Shown piece by piece: positions 44,113 to 53,680 of a stretch of 64,000 nt of DNA. Below the pieces are notes generated by a model. The model was given only the letters and a program-made list of their open reading frames with translations, did no database searches and was not told the origin of the DNA. Each line of letters starts with the position of its first letter. Within the stretch, counting starts at the first letter, position 1. The position numbers were made by a program, and so were the translations under genes. Origin of the DNA: Mycobacterium vicinigordonae (GTDB lineage: Bacteria > Actinomycetota > Actinomycetes > Mycobacteriales > Mycobacteriaceae); NCBI RefSeq assembly GCF_013466425.1, contig NZ_CP059165.1, positions 5,952,001 to 6,016,000 on the forward strand, written 5' to 3'.

Positions 44113-44894
44113 GTTATTCACACCCCGCATCGCTGCGGGAGCGCGTCGCCGTCGTCACCGGCGCCGCACAGGGCGTCGGCAAGGAGGTAAGCGCCGCGCT
44201 GCTGGAGCGCGGAGCCTCGGTGCTGTTGGTCGACATCCAGCAGGACAAGCTCGGCGCAACCACCGCTGAGCTTCAGACGGAATTCGAAGCGGGACAGCGC
44301 GTCTCGTCGCTGACGGCTGACTTGCGTCGCCCAGACAGCGCGCAGCGGATCGTGGCCGCGGCGGTGGAGGCGTTCGGCACGGTCCACGGCCTGGTCAACA
44401 ACGCGATCGCCACCAACGAGCCCAAGGCGTTCGTCGACATCACCGTCGAGGACCTCGCGCTCGGCTACGACGTCGGTCCGCGAGCGACGTTTCTGCTCAT
44501 GCAAGCCGTGCACCCGTTGATGGTCGCCGCCGGCGGCGGCTCGATCGTCAACCTGGGCTCCGGGACGGGTACCGGCGGCGAGCCCAAGTGGGGTGGCTAC
44601 GCGGCGGCCAAGGAAGGCATCCGCGGCCTGTCCAAGGTCGCCGCACTCGAATGGGGCCGCGACAACATTCGCGTCAACGTGATCTGCCCGTTCGCCGAAT
44701 CGGACGGCGTCAGACTCTGGAAACAGTTCGCCCCCAACGACTATGCGAAAGCGGTGCGGCGCGTTCCGATGAAGCGGATCGGCGACGGGCGCACCGACGT
44801 CGGGGCGCTGGTCGCGTTCCTGCTGGGCTCAGACGCAACCTTTATCACCGGCCAGACCATTCACGTCGACGGCGGGATCGGCAGTTTCCGGTGA
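44109..44894 (+). CDS. Short-chain dehydrogenase/reductase
   Basis: 261 residues: VTGAAQGVGKEV cofactor site, VNNAIATNE in place of NNAG, and the terminal FITGQTIHVDGG. The active-site segment SGTGTGGEPKWGGYAAAKEG has Tyr-x-x-x-Lys (YAAAK). Coupled by GTGA at both ends, to the reductase-like gene and to the TetR gene. Confidence 0.9.
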   Translation: MSYSHPASLRERVAVVTGAAQGVGKEVSAALLERGASVLLVDIQQDKLGATTAELQTEFEAGQRVSSLTADLRRPDSAQRIVAAAVEAFGTVHGLVNNAIATNEPKAFVDITVEDLALGYDVGPRATFLLMQAVHPLMVAAGGGSIVNLGSGTGTGGEPKWGGYAAAKEGIRGLSKVAALEWGRDNIRVNVICPFAESDGVRLWKQFAPNDYAKAVRRVPMKRIGDGRTDVGALVAFLLGSDATFITGQTIHVDGGIGSFR

Positions 44895-45493
44895 CCGGGG
44901 AGTCGCTGCGCGACCGTCAGCGCGCCCAGATCCGTGCTGACATCCAGCGAGCGGCCTTCCGGCTGTTCGCCAGGCGTGGCTACAACACGGTCACCACAGA
45001 CGAAATCGCGGCTGCCGCAGGCGTTTCTCCACGCACATTGTTTCGGCATGTCACCACCAAGGAAGAGTTGCTGCTGGCGCCCGCCCGTCACGGCGGCGCC
45101 GAAGTGATCAGCCTGCTCGAAGAACGCCCGGTCGGCGAATCACCGGACGTCGCGCTGGCCAACGCGATCATCGCCCGCACCCGATCCTTCGGCAAGACCG
45201 ACACCGAAGAGTGGCGCGCGGCGTTAGTGGTGGCACCACAGCTGTTGGAGCGGCTGAAATTTCACACTGCCGCGGACCGGGAGCGGGCGACCGGGGTCAC
45301 CGCAGCAAGGATGGGCGTGGATCCCAATCTCGACATTCGTCCAGGATTGTTGGTGCACTTGAGTTTTGCCGCAGCCGATTTCGGCTTCCAGCGCTGGGTC
45401 AGGCAGGATTCGACGCGGCCGTCGTTGGATCGCTGCGTGGCCGAAGCCCTGGACGCGGTGCGGAGCCCACGCTGGAGCTCCAAAAGCGGATGA
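44891..45493 (+). CDS. TetR-family regulator
   Basis: 200 residues. HTH FARRGYNTVTTDEIAAAAGV followed by SPRTLFRHVTTKEELLL. GTG 44891 overlaps the SDR stop (44891-44894). It likely autoregulates the reductase-SDR-tetR transcript. Converges with the hydroxyacid dehydrogenase gene, 3 bp apart. Confidence 0.88.
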   Translation: MTGESLRDRQRAQIRADIQRAAFRLFARRGYNTVTTDEIAAAAGVSPRTLFRHVTTKEELLLAPARHGGAEVISLLEERPVGESPDVALANAIIARTRSFGKTDTEEWRAALVVAPQLLERLKFHTAADRERATGVTAARMGVDPNLDIRPGLLVHLSFAAADFGFQRWVRQDSTRPSLDRCVAEALDAVRSPRWSSKSG

Positions 45494-45496
45494 CGG

Positions 45497-46492
45497 TCAT
45501 CGCAGCGCTTCGGGGTTGGCGATCCGGGCGGGCCTGCCGTCCAGCCATGCAACCACGCCTTCGATGGTGTCGGAATAGAACGCGCCCAGCATTTCCCGGG
45601 TGACATAGCCCAGGTGGGGCGACAGCGTCACGTTCGACAGCTTTCGCAACGGATGGTCGGCTGGAAGCGGCTCGGTGTTGAAGACGTCCAGCCCCGCCCC
45701 GGCAATCCGCCCGTTGCTCAACGCTTCGACGAGCGCCGTCTCGTCAACGAGCGGACCGCGAGAAGTATTGATCAAGAACGCAGTTTGCTTCATCGCCGCC
45801 AGCTCACGCCGGCCGACGAGCCCTCTGGTGCGCTCGGAGAGCACCAGGTGGAGGGACACCACGTCAGAGTGCTCAAACAGCGCCGACTTCTCCACCCGCC
45901 GCGCGCCCACCTCAGCCGCGGCTTCCTCGGTAAGGTTCTGACTCCACGCGAGCACTGGCATACCGAATGCTTTCGCGTATTCGGCCATCCGTTTGCCGAC
46001 CCGGCCGAGACCGAGCAGTCCCAAGGTCTTGCCGGACAGCGTCATACCAGTGGTGGTCTGCCACCCTCCATCCCGCATCCGACGGTGTTCTTCGGCCAGA
46101 TTGCGCACCGTCGCAATCATCAACCCCCAAGCCAGTTCCGGCGTGGCGTCCCGGACCGCGCGGAAGAGGGGGTGGGTGAAATTTGAGTGGACGACCAGTA
46201 CGCCGTACTCGGTTGCGGCGGCCATGTCCAGATTGGGCAAGCTGCGGCCGACAATGGTGATCAGCTTGAGGTTCGGCAATCTGGCGATGAGGCCGCGTCC
46301 AAACGCCATTCGCTCGCGCATCGTGCACACCACATCGAAGGGCAGCAGCGCCTCGGCGGCCTCGTCTTCGGATAGGTGCCTATCGAAAACAGTCACCTCA
46401 CAACGCCGCGCCACCTGCGACCAGTCGGCCAGATCGAGTGCCACGCCTGCGTAGTCGTCCAGTATCGCAACCCGTGCGCTGCGGTTGTCCAT
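45497..46492 (-). CDS. D-2-hydroxyacid dehydrogenase
   Basis: 331 residues of the NAD-dependent D-isomer-specific family. The dinucleotide motif is LLGLGRVGKRMA; catalytic Arg in NTSRGP, Glu in NTEPLP, and His in SPHLGY. AGGAGG lies 4 bases before ATG 46492, so the longer open frame upstream is not used. It is 8 bp after the carboxylesterase stop, probably co-transcribed. Substrate unknown. Confidence 0.9.
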   Translation of the reverse strand: MDNRSARVAILDDYAGVALDLADWSQVARRCEVTVFDRHLSEDEAAEALLPFDVVCTMRERMAFGRGLIARLPNLKLITIVGRSLPNLDMAAATEYGVLVVHSNFTHPLFRAVRDATPELAWGLMIATVRNLAEEHRRMRDGGWQTTTGMTLSGKTLGLLGLGRVGKRMAEYAKAFGMPVLAWSQNLTEEAAAEVGARRVEKSALFEHSDVVSLHLVLSERTRGLVGRRELAAMKQTAFLINTSRGPLVDETALVEALSNGRIAGAGLDVFNTEPLPADHPLRKLSNVTLSPHLGYVTREMLGAFYSDTIEGVVAWLDGRPARIANPEALR

Positions 46493-46500
46493 CCGGCCTC

Positions 46501-48027
46501 CTATTGCGCCGCAGTTGGTTTCGCGCCACGCTGGGGTCCGGCGTAATGCCGCCACGCTTCCCACGTCGCGCTGTAGAGCCCGTTGACCACATGCGGTTCC
46601 GGCCGGTCGATCACGACGGCAACCTCGTCGTCTGCGTAGACGGGCCAACCTGGGGTGCCCGTCCGGGCGAACTCGACCCAGCGTCGCTGCACCCAATCGC
46701 TCATCGCCCGGTACTCTGCGCGTCCGCCGATCGCGAGGGGCTGGACAGTTTGCATGCCGAAACCGAACACCAACGGAACGTCGGTGGCGTGAATGGCACC
46801 CATGCCGATCCAGCGCAACAGCGGCGGGGCGTAGTCGAGTCGGTAGAGGTAGGTGGGCGCGTGACGAGCATGGGCCTCAGCCGCGGCGATCATCGGCCGG
46901 ACGAAGAAGCAATCGGTGGCCAGGCGGGTCAGCGCACTGCTACGAGGATAGTCCGGATAGTATTGGAGCACAGCGGGTTTAGCGTTGGGGTCGGTGGCAG
47001 AGAACATGCGATCGACCCGCTGCGGGGTGGTCGGGAACAAGTCGACGAACTGCCGAATGGGCCCCCAGCCAGCGTGACCCATCTCGTTGCGCATGGTCCC
47101 GATGAGCAGCGGCACGCGGTGCGCCCGGCCGGCTGAAATCGCGGCGGTCGGGTCCTGCGGCAGCAGATCACCGTCGATCACCGGGGCCAGCGACATCTGG
47201 CACGGGACTTCGCGTCCGGTACGCAGCATCACCCGGATCGCTGCCCCGGTGATCGCTTTGGCAGGCGCTTTGCGCAGAGCGGCGGCGGCATCATCGGAGT
47301 CGATACCGAGTGCCTCGATGACCCTGCGGGCGGTTTCGGCGGCCTGGTCCGGGGTGCGCACCGCATCGGGTACCGGGCTCTGCGCAATCGCGCGATGGAA
47401 CAGGCCTTTCGCGGACGGCACGGCGAGGTGTGTGAGGACGGCACTGGCGCCGGCGGACTGGCCCCACACGGTGACACAATCCGGGTCACCGCCGAACGCC
47501 GCGATGTTGCGCCGCACCCATTGCAGCGCGGAGAGTTGATCGCGCAGACCGACATTGGAATGGAAGTCCGGCGAGTACTGCGAGAAATCGACGAAGCCCA
47601 ACCCGCCCAGCCGGTAGTTGATCGTGACGAGCACGACCCCGAACCGGTGCACCAGCGGCTCGGGGTTGTGGACGGGCAACGCGGAGCTGCCCTCGAAAAA
47701 ACCTCCGCCGTGGATGAACACGAGCACCGGCCGGGGCGGACCGCCGCCAGCGGGCGCGCACACGTTGAGCGTCAAGCAGTCTTCGTCCTGCATCTGCCGC
47801 TTCACGAGGCCCAGGGGGGAGCTGAACAGGTGCGAATGCGCGGCGTTGCCGAACTGGGTCGCGTCCCTGACACCGGTCCAGGGCGCCACCGGTTGCGGAG
47901 CCCGGAAGCGCAGCGCGCCGACGGGTGCGGCCGCGTACGGGATGGAACGCCACAATGAGACGTCGCGATACCGCTGCCCGCGGACGGTACCCGAATCGAT
48001 GGTCACCTCTGACGCAATGTCCCTCAA
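46501..48027 (-). CDS. Type B carboxylesterase
   Basis: 508 residues, alpha/beta-hydrolase. Oxyanion hole FIHGGGFFEG; nucleophile Ser in WGQSAGAS; acid Glu in MRNEMG; His in IHATDVPLVFG. No signal peptide, so cytosolic. Could hydrolyse an ester or amide delivered to the adjacent oxidative enzymes. 65 bp downstream of the amine oxidase stop. Confidence 0.91.
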   Translation of the reverse strand: MRDIASEVTIDSGTVRGQRYRDVSLWRSIPYAAAPVGALRFRAPQPVAPWTGVRDATQFGNAAHSHLFSSPLGLVKRQMQDEDCLTLNVCAPAGGGPPRPVLVFIHGGGFFEGSSALPVHNPEPLVHRFGVVLVTINYRLGGLGFVDFSQYSPDFHSNVGLRDQLSALQWVRRNIAAFGGDPDCVTVWGQSAGASAVLTHLAVPSAKGLFHRAIAQSPVPDAVRTPDQAAETARRVIEALGIDSDDAAAALRKAPAKAITGAAIRVMLRTGREVPCQMSLAPVIDGDLLPQDPTAAISAGRAHRVPLLIGTMRNEMGHAGWGPIRQFVDLFPTTPQRVDRMFSATDPNAKPAVLQYYPDYPRSSALTRLATDCFFVRPMIAAAEAHARHAPTYLYRLDYAPPLLRWIGMGAIHATDVPLVFGFGMQTVQPLAIGGRAEYRAMSDWVQRRWVEFARTGTPGWPVYADDEVAVVIDRPEPHVVNGLYSATWEAWRHYAGPQRGAKPTAAQ

Positions 48028-48092
48028 AGACTCACCTCCCTGCCGGGCGACTTAACCCCCTGCAGGAAGTGTGCCGCAAAACTGGCTCGCGG

Positions 48093-49457
48093 CTACACCG
48101 TGTCGAGGATCTCGCTGGCGGCGCGGCGGCCCGAGGTGATCGCCCCGTCCATGTAACCGCTCCACTGCTGGGCCGTTTCGGCGCCGGCCCAGTGAATCCG
48201 CCCGACGGGCTCGGCCAGTGCTTTGCCAAAGTGCGTTAGCGCACCCGCGGCTAGCCGCCCGCCGTAGCATCCGCGAGTGAATTCCTCTGCTGACCAATCT
48301 TTTTCGAGGATGTCGAACGGCTCGCCGGCCTGGGGTCCAAAATACTTCACCAGGGCGTCGAGCACGAGCTTGTGCCGTTCTTGGGTGGACAGCTGGGCAG
48401 CTTCCCGGGCGTGGGCGCCGTCCAGGAACCCGACCAGGACACCGCACGAGCCGTCGCACGGAGAGTTGTCCAACACCACGTTGAAGGCGTCGTCGAGGCT
48501 GGTGACGAATCCGCTCAGGCCGGCGTCGCGCCAGAATGGCGTCGGGTAGCCGATCTGGAATTTGATCACCGACCCAGCCGGGAACTGCTGGGTCAGCGAG
48601 TCCCGAGCCGACGGCAGCGGCGGCAGGTAGCGGATCCGGCCCGCCAGGGTCGGCGGGATTGCGACGATGACGTTGCGGGCGGTCACGGTGCCAGTCTCGG
48701 TCCCGTCGTGGTTCTCGTAGGTGACTGTGACGGCGCTGTTGGTTTGCGAAATCGTGCGGACCACCGCCCCGAGCTGAACGCGGTTACCTAGTTCGGTGGC
48801 CATCCGTTCGGAGATCCGGTGTGTTCCACCGACGACGCGGAGTTCCTGCGCGCCGCCGGTCACGGCCAGCATGCTGGCCAAACCATTGCCCGCCCGGACG
48901 TAGAACAACAAGTGCAGCAGCGAGACTTCGGGGGTTTCCGCGCAGAACAAGGTGGGCATCACGACCCGGAAAAATCGCAGCGCCAAGTTGTCGGTCGTGT
49001 TGGCTGAGAGCCAGTCGTCGAAGGTCTGCCGATCCCACTCGGCCGCAGATTCCGCCTGCCAGGGCGCTTCGAGTGGTACCGAAGCAGCGAGCATTTCGAG
49101 TTGGCCCCACACCCTTGCGATCTCGGCGAGGCTTTCGACAGGCAGGCCGAATGTCGCGTCGGAGTAGCGGATCTTCTGGCCGTCGAAAACGGTGAGTGCA
49201 TCCCCGGCGTCGTAGGTGGGGAACGTCTCTAGGCCGAGCTCGTCGATCAACGCCAGCACTGTGTCCTGCCCGGGTCCCACCCATTGGCCACCGAGCTCGA
49301 CGGCCACTCCGTTGTTCAGAGATCCGCCGAAATTCCGTCCCGCGACGCGGTCCCGAGCTTCCAAGATCCGCACGGTCTTGCCGGCAGCGACCAACTTGCG
49401 CGCCGCCGAAAGCCCGGCCAACCCTGCTCCGACAACGACTACATCCACGTCCGTCAT
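48093..49457 (-). CDS. Flavin-dependent amine oxidase (monoamine oxidase-like)
   Basis: 454 residues. FAD-binding VVVVGAGLAGLSAARKL, the GGQWVGPGQD substrate motif, and C-terminal GRIHWAGAETAQQWSGYMDGA. Oxidises a primary or secondary amine to imine with H2O2 release. GAGGAGCGG precedes ATG 49457; a TetR-like palindrome lies 15 bp upstream of the start. Confidence 0.92.
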   Translation of the reverse strand: MTDVDVVVVGAGLAGLSAARKLVAAGKTVRILEARDRVAGRNFGGSLNNGVAVELGGQWVGPGQDTVLALIDELGLETFPTYDAGDALTVFDGQKIRYSDATFGLPVESLAEIARVWGQLEMLAASVPLEAPWQAESAAEWDRQTFDDWLSANTTDNLALRFFRVVMPTLFCAETPEVSLLHLLFYVRAGNGLASMLAVTGGAQELRVVGGTHRISERMATELGNRVQLGAVVRTISQTNSAVTVTYENHDGTETGTVTARNVIVAIPPTLAGRIRYLPPLPSARDSLTQQFPAGSVIKFQIGYPTPFWRDAGLSGFVTSLDDAFNVVLDNSPCDGSCGVLVGFLDGAHAREAAQLSTQERHKLVLDALVKYFGPQAGEPFDILEKDWSAEEFTRGCYGGRLAAGALTHFGKALAEPVGRIHWAGAETAQQWSGYMDGAITSGRRAASEILDTV

Positions 49458-49471
49458 GTCCGCTCCTCACG

Positions 49472-49491
49472 ACTCATACAGTCGTATGACT
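49472..49491. promoter_or_regulatory. Palindromic operator upstream of the amine oxidase gene
   Basis: actcatac-agtc-gtatgact: 8-bp arms, one mismatch, 4-bp spacer, a typical size for a TetR-family site. It lies in the 78-bp gap between the tetR stop and the amine oxidase start, so the TetR at 49536-50144 is the obvious candidate binder. Inference only. Confidence 0.55.
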
Positions 49492-49535
49492 TAGTTCGCA
49501 TGAGCGTAAGCCACCGTTGCCCGGTCAGGCAAGGG

Positions 49536-50144
49536 TCAGTCCTGGGCGCGGACCGTCGCCAGGGCGATCACGGTGTCGGCCAGCACATCGAGATCGGCGA
49601 GTGCGCGCTCGGTATCCGAGCTGATCACGTGCTGCAGAATCAGCCCGTCGATGCCAGCGACCAGAACACGTGCCAGTCGGTCGAAGGGAATCGCACTCGT
49701 CTCGCCCGCCTTCGCCGCGGCCGTCTCACACCAGTGCGCAACGATTTCGGTGTACTGCTCGTACTGCCAGCGGGGTAGCTCCTCGAGGCCCGGCGTGCGC
49801 AACGCGTGAGTGACGAGTTCGAGCTGCACCAGCTGCAGGTCGCGGTGGTTGACCACCAACTCCGCCCAGAAGCTGCGCAAACCGACTCGAATCGCGCGTG
49901 CCAGACCGGCCTCCAGCTCCGCTGAGTTTCGCAGTAGCTCGGCGATCTCCGCGACGATGTCCTCGAACACCGCCCGCAGCAGGCCCTGCTTGGTTGGGAA
50001 GACGTACTGCAGCGTGCCCAGCGGGATGTTTGCCTCGGTGGCGACCGCACGCATCGTCAAGCCGCCGACCCCATCGCGTATCAGCACCGCGCGCGCCGCG
50101 GCCACAGCCTGTTTGCTGCGCACCGCGGACTCGACGTAGGGCAT
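49536..50144 (-). CDS. TetR-family regulator
   Basis: 202 residues. MPYVESAVRSKQAVAAARAV opening, then HTH GGLTMRAVATEANIPLGTLQ and YVFPTKQGLLRA. Ends the LLM-CoA transferase-CitE minus-strand transcript, 27 bp after the CitE-like stop, and precedes the amine oxidase gene. It may control both. Confidence 0.88.
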   Translation of the reverse strand: MPYVESAVRSKQAVAAARAVLIRDGVGGLTMRAVATEANIPLGTLQYVFPTKQGLLRAVFEDIVAEIAELLRNSAELEAGLARAIRVGLRSFWAELVVNHRDLQLVQLELVTHALRTPGLEELPRWQYEQYTEIVAHWCETAAAKAGETSAIPFDRLARVLVAGIDGLILQHVISSDTERALADLDVLADTVIALATVRAQD

Positions 50145-50171
50145 CGGATCTCCCGTCTCGACCTTGGAAGA

Positions 50172-51074
50172 TTATGCCCCGCTGATCAGCGCCGCACGCG
50201 CCAGCGTCTGTTCGGCCATCTTGACGTGCGCCGCGTCCACCAACACACCGTTCACCCCGACCGCGCCGCGACCATTCGACGCCGCCTCCTGGTAGGCCGC
50301 GACATTACGGTGCGCCAAAGCGATTTCGTCGGCCGTGGGTGCATAGACGTTGTTGGCGACCGGCACCTGGCCCGGGTGGATGGCCCACTTGCCGGTATAC
50401 CCCATCAAGGATGCCCGCCGCGCATCACGCTCGTATCCGAGGAGATCCTGATAGTCGGGGTAGGGCGCGTCGATCGCCTCGATATCCGCAATGCGCGCCG
50501 CGACAATGACCTTGTTGCGCGCGTATTGCCAGAAATCACCGGGGTATTCGCCGAGTGGTACGAAGTTGGTGTCCACCCGAGCGCCCTGGGACAGCGAGAA
50601 GTCACCCACTCCGAAAATCAGCGCGTCCAGTCGCGGGCTCGCCGCCGCAATGGCTTCAGCGTTGGCCAGGCCTTCGACCTCTTCAATGAGCACTTCGAGG
50701 CGAATCTGGTTGCTCAGAGCTAGTTTCGCTTCCAGTTGGGTGATCAGTACATCCACCCACCACACGTCGCGAGCGGTGCGCGCTTTGGGGATGATGATGG
50801 TGTCCAGGTTGGCTCCGGCCCTACTCACCACATCGATCAGATCATCGTGGCACCAGGGGGTGTCCAAACCATTGATCCGGATCGCCCGCGCGGTGCGGCC
50901 CCAGTCGATCTCGTTGAGCGCAATGATCGCCTTGGCCCGTGCCGACTCCTTGAACGCCACAGGCACCGCGTCCTCGAGGTCGAGGAACACCAGGTCGGCG
51001 CCACAACCGGCGGCCTTGTCGAACATGTCGTCATTGCTCGCGGGTACCGCCAGCTCCGAACGGCGAAGCCTCAC
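50172..51074 (-). CDS. HpcH/HpaI-type (CitE-like) acyl-CoA lyase or aldolase
   Basis: 300 residues. Start RLRRSELAVPASNDDMFDKA with metal-binding Asp/Glu in VFLDLEDAV and the later LEVLIEEVEG. GFGVGDFSLS-like FGVGDF motif. CitE/malyl-CoA lyase superfamily: cleaves or forms C-C bonds in beta-hydroxyacyl-CoA. Paired with a CoA-transferase immediately upstream, so the CoA thioester substrate is likely made by that enzyme. GTG 51074. Confidence 0.87.
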   Translation of the reverse strand: MRLRRSELAVPASNDDMFDKAAGCGADLVFLDLEDAVPVAFKESARAKAIIALNEIDWGRTARAIRINGLDTPWCHDDLIDVVSRAGANLDTIIIPKARTARDVWWVDVLITQLEAKLALSNQIRLEVLIEEVEGLANAEAIAAASPRLDALIFGVGDFSLSQGARVDTNFVPLGEYPGDFWQYARNKVIVAARIADIEAIDAPYPDYQDLLGYERDARRASLMGYTGKWAIHPGQVPVANNVYAPTADEIALAHRNVAAYQEAASNGRGAVGVNGVLVDAAHVKMAEQTLARAALISGA

Positions 51075-51087
51075 TTGTTTCCCTCTC

Positions 51088-52272
51088 TCACAGCACGCCT
51101 TTGGCGCGCAGATCGTCAATGTCGTTGTGGCTCAGACCAAGTAGTTCCCCGTACACCTCAGCGTTGTGCTCGCCGAGGCGCGGGCCCAGCTGCCGTACCG
51201 TTCCGGGCGTCGAGGAGAACCGCGGCACTGGGGCCTGCACCGTCATCGGCCCGAGGTCAGCGTCGTCGACCGAGACGAACACCCCCCGATGCGCAAGCTG
51301 CTCATCACCCACCAGGTCGGCGATGTCGTAGACGGGTGCAGCGGCCACGTCGTGCGCCTCGAAGACCTGCATTGCCTGCGAAAGTGTCTTGCCGGCAACC
51401 CAATCCGCCACCACCGCGTCCACCTCGCGGGCCCGGGCCAGCCTTCGCTGCGGATCGGAGAAGTCGGCGTCGTGCACCAGGTCGCCACGCCCGATCGCCC
51501 GGAACACCCGGAGCGCCAACGTCGGCGAACTTCCCGACATCGCCAGCCACCGCCCGTCGGCGGTGCGATAGGTGTTGCGCGGCGCCGAGATGTCCCAACG
51601 GTTACCAGAGCGCTGGGGCACCAAACCGAGTTGGTCGTACCCCAACAGCGTCTGCTCTAGCAATCGCGCCAGCGGGTCAACAAGATTGACGTCTATAAGC
51701 TGGCCCGGCCCGCCGTGTACGTCGCGGTGGTACAGCGCCATCATCACGGCGTACGCGGCATTCAGCGACGCGACCCCGTCTGCCAACATGAATGGCGGCA
51801 GGGTCGGCGGCCCGTCGGCCTGACCGGTGATGTGCGCAAAGCCGCTCATTGCCTCGCCCAACGTGCCGAAGCCCGGCCGCTCGCTCTTTGGCCCGGTCAA
51901 CCCGTATCCGGTGATGTGCAGCATGATAATTCGGTCATTGACCGCGCGCAGACTCTGATAGTCCAAGCCCCACTTGCGCAGCGTCTGGGGCCTGGTGTTG
52001 AAGATTGCGACATCGGCGCGCCTAACCAGTCGGCGCACCAACTCCTGGCCGTCACTGCAGCGCAGGTCCAGTGTTATTGATTTCTTGTTGCGGGAGATGG
52101 ATTTCCACATCAGGCCGACGCCGTCACGCTGGTTGCCCCACGAGCGGATGGGATCGCCATTGCGCGGGTCCTCTACCTTGATCACCTCGGCGCCGAACTC
52201 ACCCAAATAGGTGGCGACTAGGGGTGCAGCCGCCAGGGTGGCCAGATCGAGCACCCGCAGTCCGTCAAGCAT
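51088..52272 (-). CDS. Class III (CaiB/BaiF) CoA-transferase
   Basis: 394 residues. MLDGLRVLDLATLAAAPLVA, then GAEVIKVEDPRNGDPIRSWG, and NRNKKSITLDLR-type signature (RNKKSITLDLR). Catalytic Asp lies in the usual GFGTLGEAMSGF-LADGVASLN region. Moves CoA to a carboxylic acid. Overlaps the upstream flavin monooxygenase gene by 8 bp and precedes the CitE-like gene by 13 bp. Confidence 0.9.
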   Translation of the reverse strand: MLDGLRVLDLATLAAAPLVATYLGEFGAEVIKVEDPRNGDPIRSWGNQRDGVGLMWKSISRNKKSITLDLRCSDGQELVRRLVRRADVAIFNTRPQTLRKWGLDYQSLRAVNDRIIMLHITGYGLTGPKSERPGFGTLGEAMSGFAHITGQADGPPTLPPFMLADGVASLNAAYAVMMALYHRDVHGGPGQLIDVNLVDPLARLLEQTLLGYDQLGLVPQRSGNRWDISAPRNTYRTADGRWLAMSGSSPTLALRVFRAIGRGDLVHDADFSDPQRRLARAREVDAVVADWVAGKTLSQAMQVFEAHDVAAAPVYDIADLVGDEQLAHRGVFVSVDDADLGPMTVQAPVPRFSSTPGTVRQLGPRLGEHNAEVYGELLGLSHNDIDDLRAKGVL

Positions 52273-53629
52273 TGGTACCGACGGGTCGTTGTAGACCCAG
52301 ATGGCCCCGCAACGTCGACGACTCGTAGGCGGTGCGGAACATGCCGCGTCGCTGCAGTTCCGGAACAACCATGCGCACCACATCTTCGAATGCGCCGGGT
52401 AGATGCGTTGCGGCCAAGACGAATCCGTCGCATGCGCCGCTTTCGAACCAGTCGACCATCTGGTCGGCTACCTGCTCTCCAGTCCCGACGAACCGTGGCC
52501 CCTGCAGGAGGGTGGCGCGGTGGCCGGCCAGGTCGCGCACCGTGACCGTATCGCCGCCGATGTGCGTGCGCAGGTTCTGCACCAGTCCCCGGATACCCGA
52601 GACGGACGCAATCAGCTCGTCGGTGACGGGATCGTCCAGATCATGTTGGGCGAAGTCGTAATTCATCAACTCCGACAGCAGGGTCAGCGACGCCATCGGA
52701 TGCACCAGATCGTTGAGGAACATCGCTTCGCGGTCCTTGGCGTGGGACTCCGACTCCCCCACCACCGCGTAGGCCATCGGGCAGATACGCACCGCGGCCG
52801 GGTCACGTCCGGCGTCGGCGATACGATCCTTCTGGTCGGTGTAATGGCTGCGGGCCACCTCGATTCCCGGGTCGCCAGTGAAGATTAATTCCGCCCAGCG
52901 CGAAGCGAATTCGCGCCCGCGACCCGACGAACCGGCCTGGATGATCACCGGGCGGCCCTGCGGGGTACGGGGAACCGTCAACGGGCCGCGCGCCGAAAAA
53001 TACTGCCCGACGTGGCGGAGCTCGTGCACTTTGGCTGGATCGGCGTAATGGCCCGACGAGCGGTCGTGCAGGACGGCGTCGTCCTCCCAGGTGTCCCAGA
53101 GGCCGGTGACCACCTCCATGAATTCGTCGGCACGGTCGTAGCGTTCGTCGTGACCGAGGTGGGCCTCGACGCCGAAGTTCTGTGCCTCGCTGTCGTTGAC
53201 CGAGGTGACGACGTTCCAGGCGGCGCGGCCGGCGGACAGGTGATCCAGCGAGGCGAAGGTGCGCGCGACGTGGAATGGTGGGTAATAGGTCGTCGAGTAG
53301 GTCGCACCGAGCCCGATGCGCGACGTTGCCTGAGCCAGAATCCCCAGCACGACACTCAAGTCGAGCTTGACCGGCCGGGCGCCGTATTGCACCGCCTCCT
53401 GCACCGAGTTGCCGTAGACCCCAGGCATGGCCAACCGGTCGTCGAAGAACATCAGGTCAAAACAGCCCTCTTCGAGCTGACGGCCGATCTTTGCGTAGTA
53501 GGACGCGTCGAGATACCCGTGCTCGGTCGCGGGGTGCCGCCAGGATCCGGCATACACCGAGGTGCTGCCTGCCTGCATGAAGGCGACCAGAGACATCTTG
53601 TCGGTTCGCATGGGTTGAGAATCTAACAT
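52265..53629 (-). CDS. LLM-class flavin-dependent monooxygenase (NtaA/SnaA/DszA type)
   Basis: 454 residues in a TIM-barrel family that uses FMNH2 (from a separate reductase) to attack chelators, sulfones or similar. Features: FMQAGSTSVYAGSWRHP, GATYSTTYYPPFHVARTFAS, AWNVVTSVNDSEAQNFG, and PVIIQAGSSGRGREFA. ATG 53629, or MRTDKMSLVAF at 53611. First gene of the minus-strand set; divergent from the GntR gene. Confidence 0.9.
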   Translation of the reverse strand: MLDSQPMRTDKMSLVAFMQAGSTSVYAGSWRHPATEHGYLDASYYAKIGRQLEEGCFDLMFFDDRLAMPGVYGNSVQEAVQYGARPVKLDLSVVLGILAQATSRIGLGATYSTTYYPPFHVARTFASLDHLSAGRAAWNVVTSVNDSEAQNFGVEAHLGHDERYDRADEFMEVVTGLWDTWEDDAVLHDRSSGHYADPAKVHELRHVGQYFSARGPLTVPRTPQGRPVIIQAGSSGRGREFASRWAELIFTGDPGIEVARSHYTDQKDRIADAGRDPAAVRICPMAYAVVGESESHAKDREAMFLNDLVHPMASLTLLSELMNYDFAQHDLDDPVTDELIASVSGIRGLVQNLRTHIGGDTVTVRDLAGHRATLLQGPRFVGTGEQVADQMVDWFESGACDGFVLAATHLPGAFEDVVRMVVPELQRRGMFRTAYESSTLRGHLGLQRPVGTNA

Positions 53630-53659
53630 CTGATATTTTAGATTTCAAATGCTAGATGT
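53621..53659. promoter_or_regulatory. Putative operator between LLM and gntR genes
   Basis: AT-rich block with nested symmetry: acatct (53626-53631) with agatgt (53654-53659), and atcta/tagat pairs at 53621-53643. It overlaps both divergent start regions, the standard place for a GntR/FadR site. Binding is inferred. Confidence 0.45.
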
Positions 53660-53680
53660 GTAGTTTGGTACGCTGCCCCA

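Noticed and set aside
45614..46186. 190-codon plus-strand ORF opposite the hydroxyacid dehydrogenase
   Set aside because: Shadow frame; the opposite strand has clear catalytic motifs.
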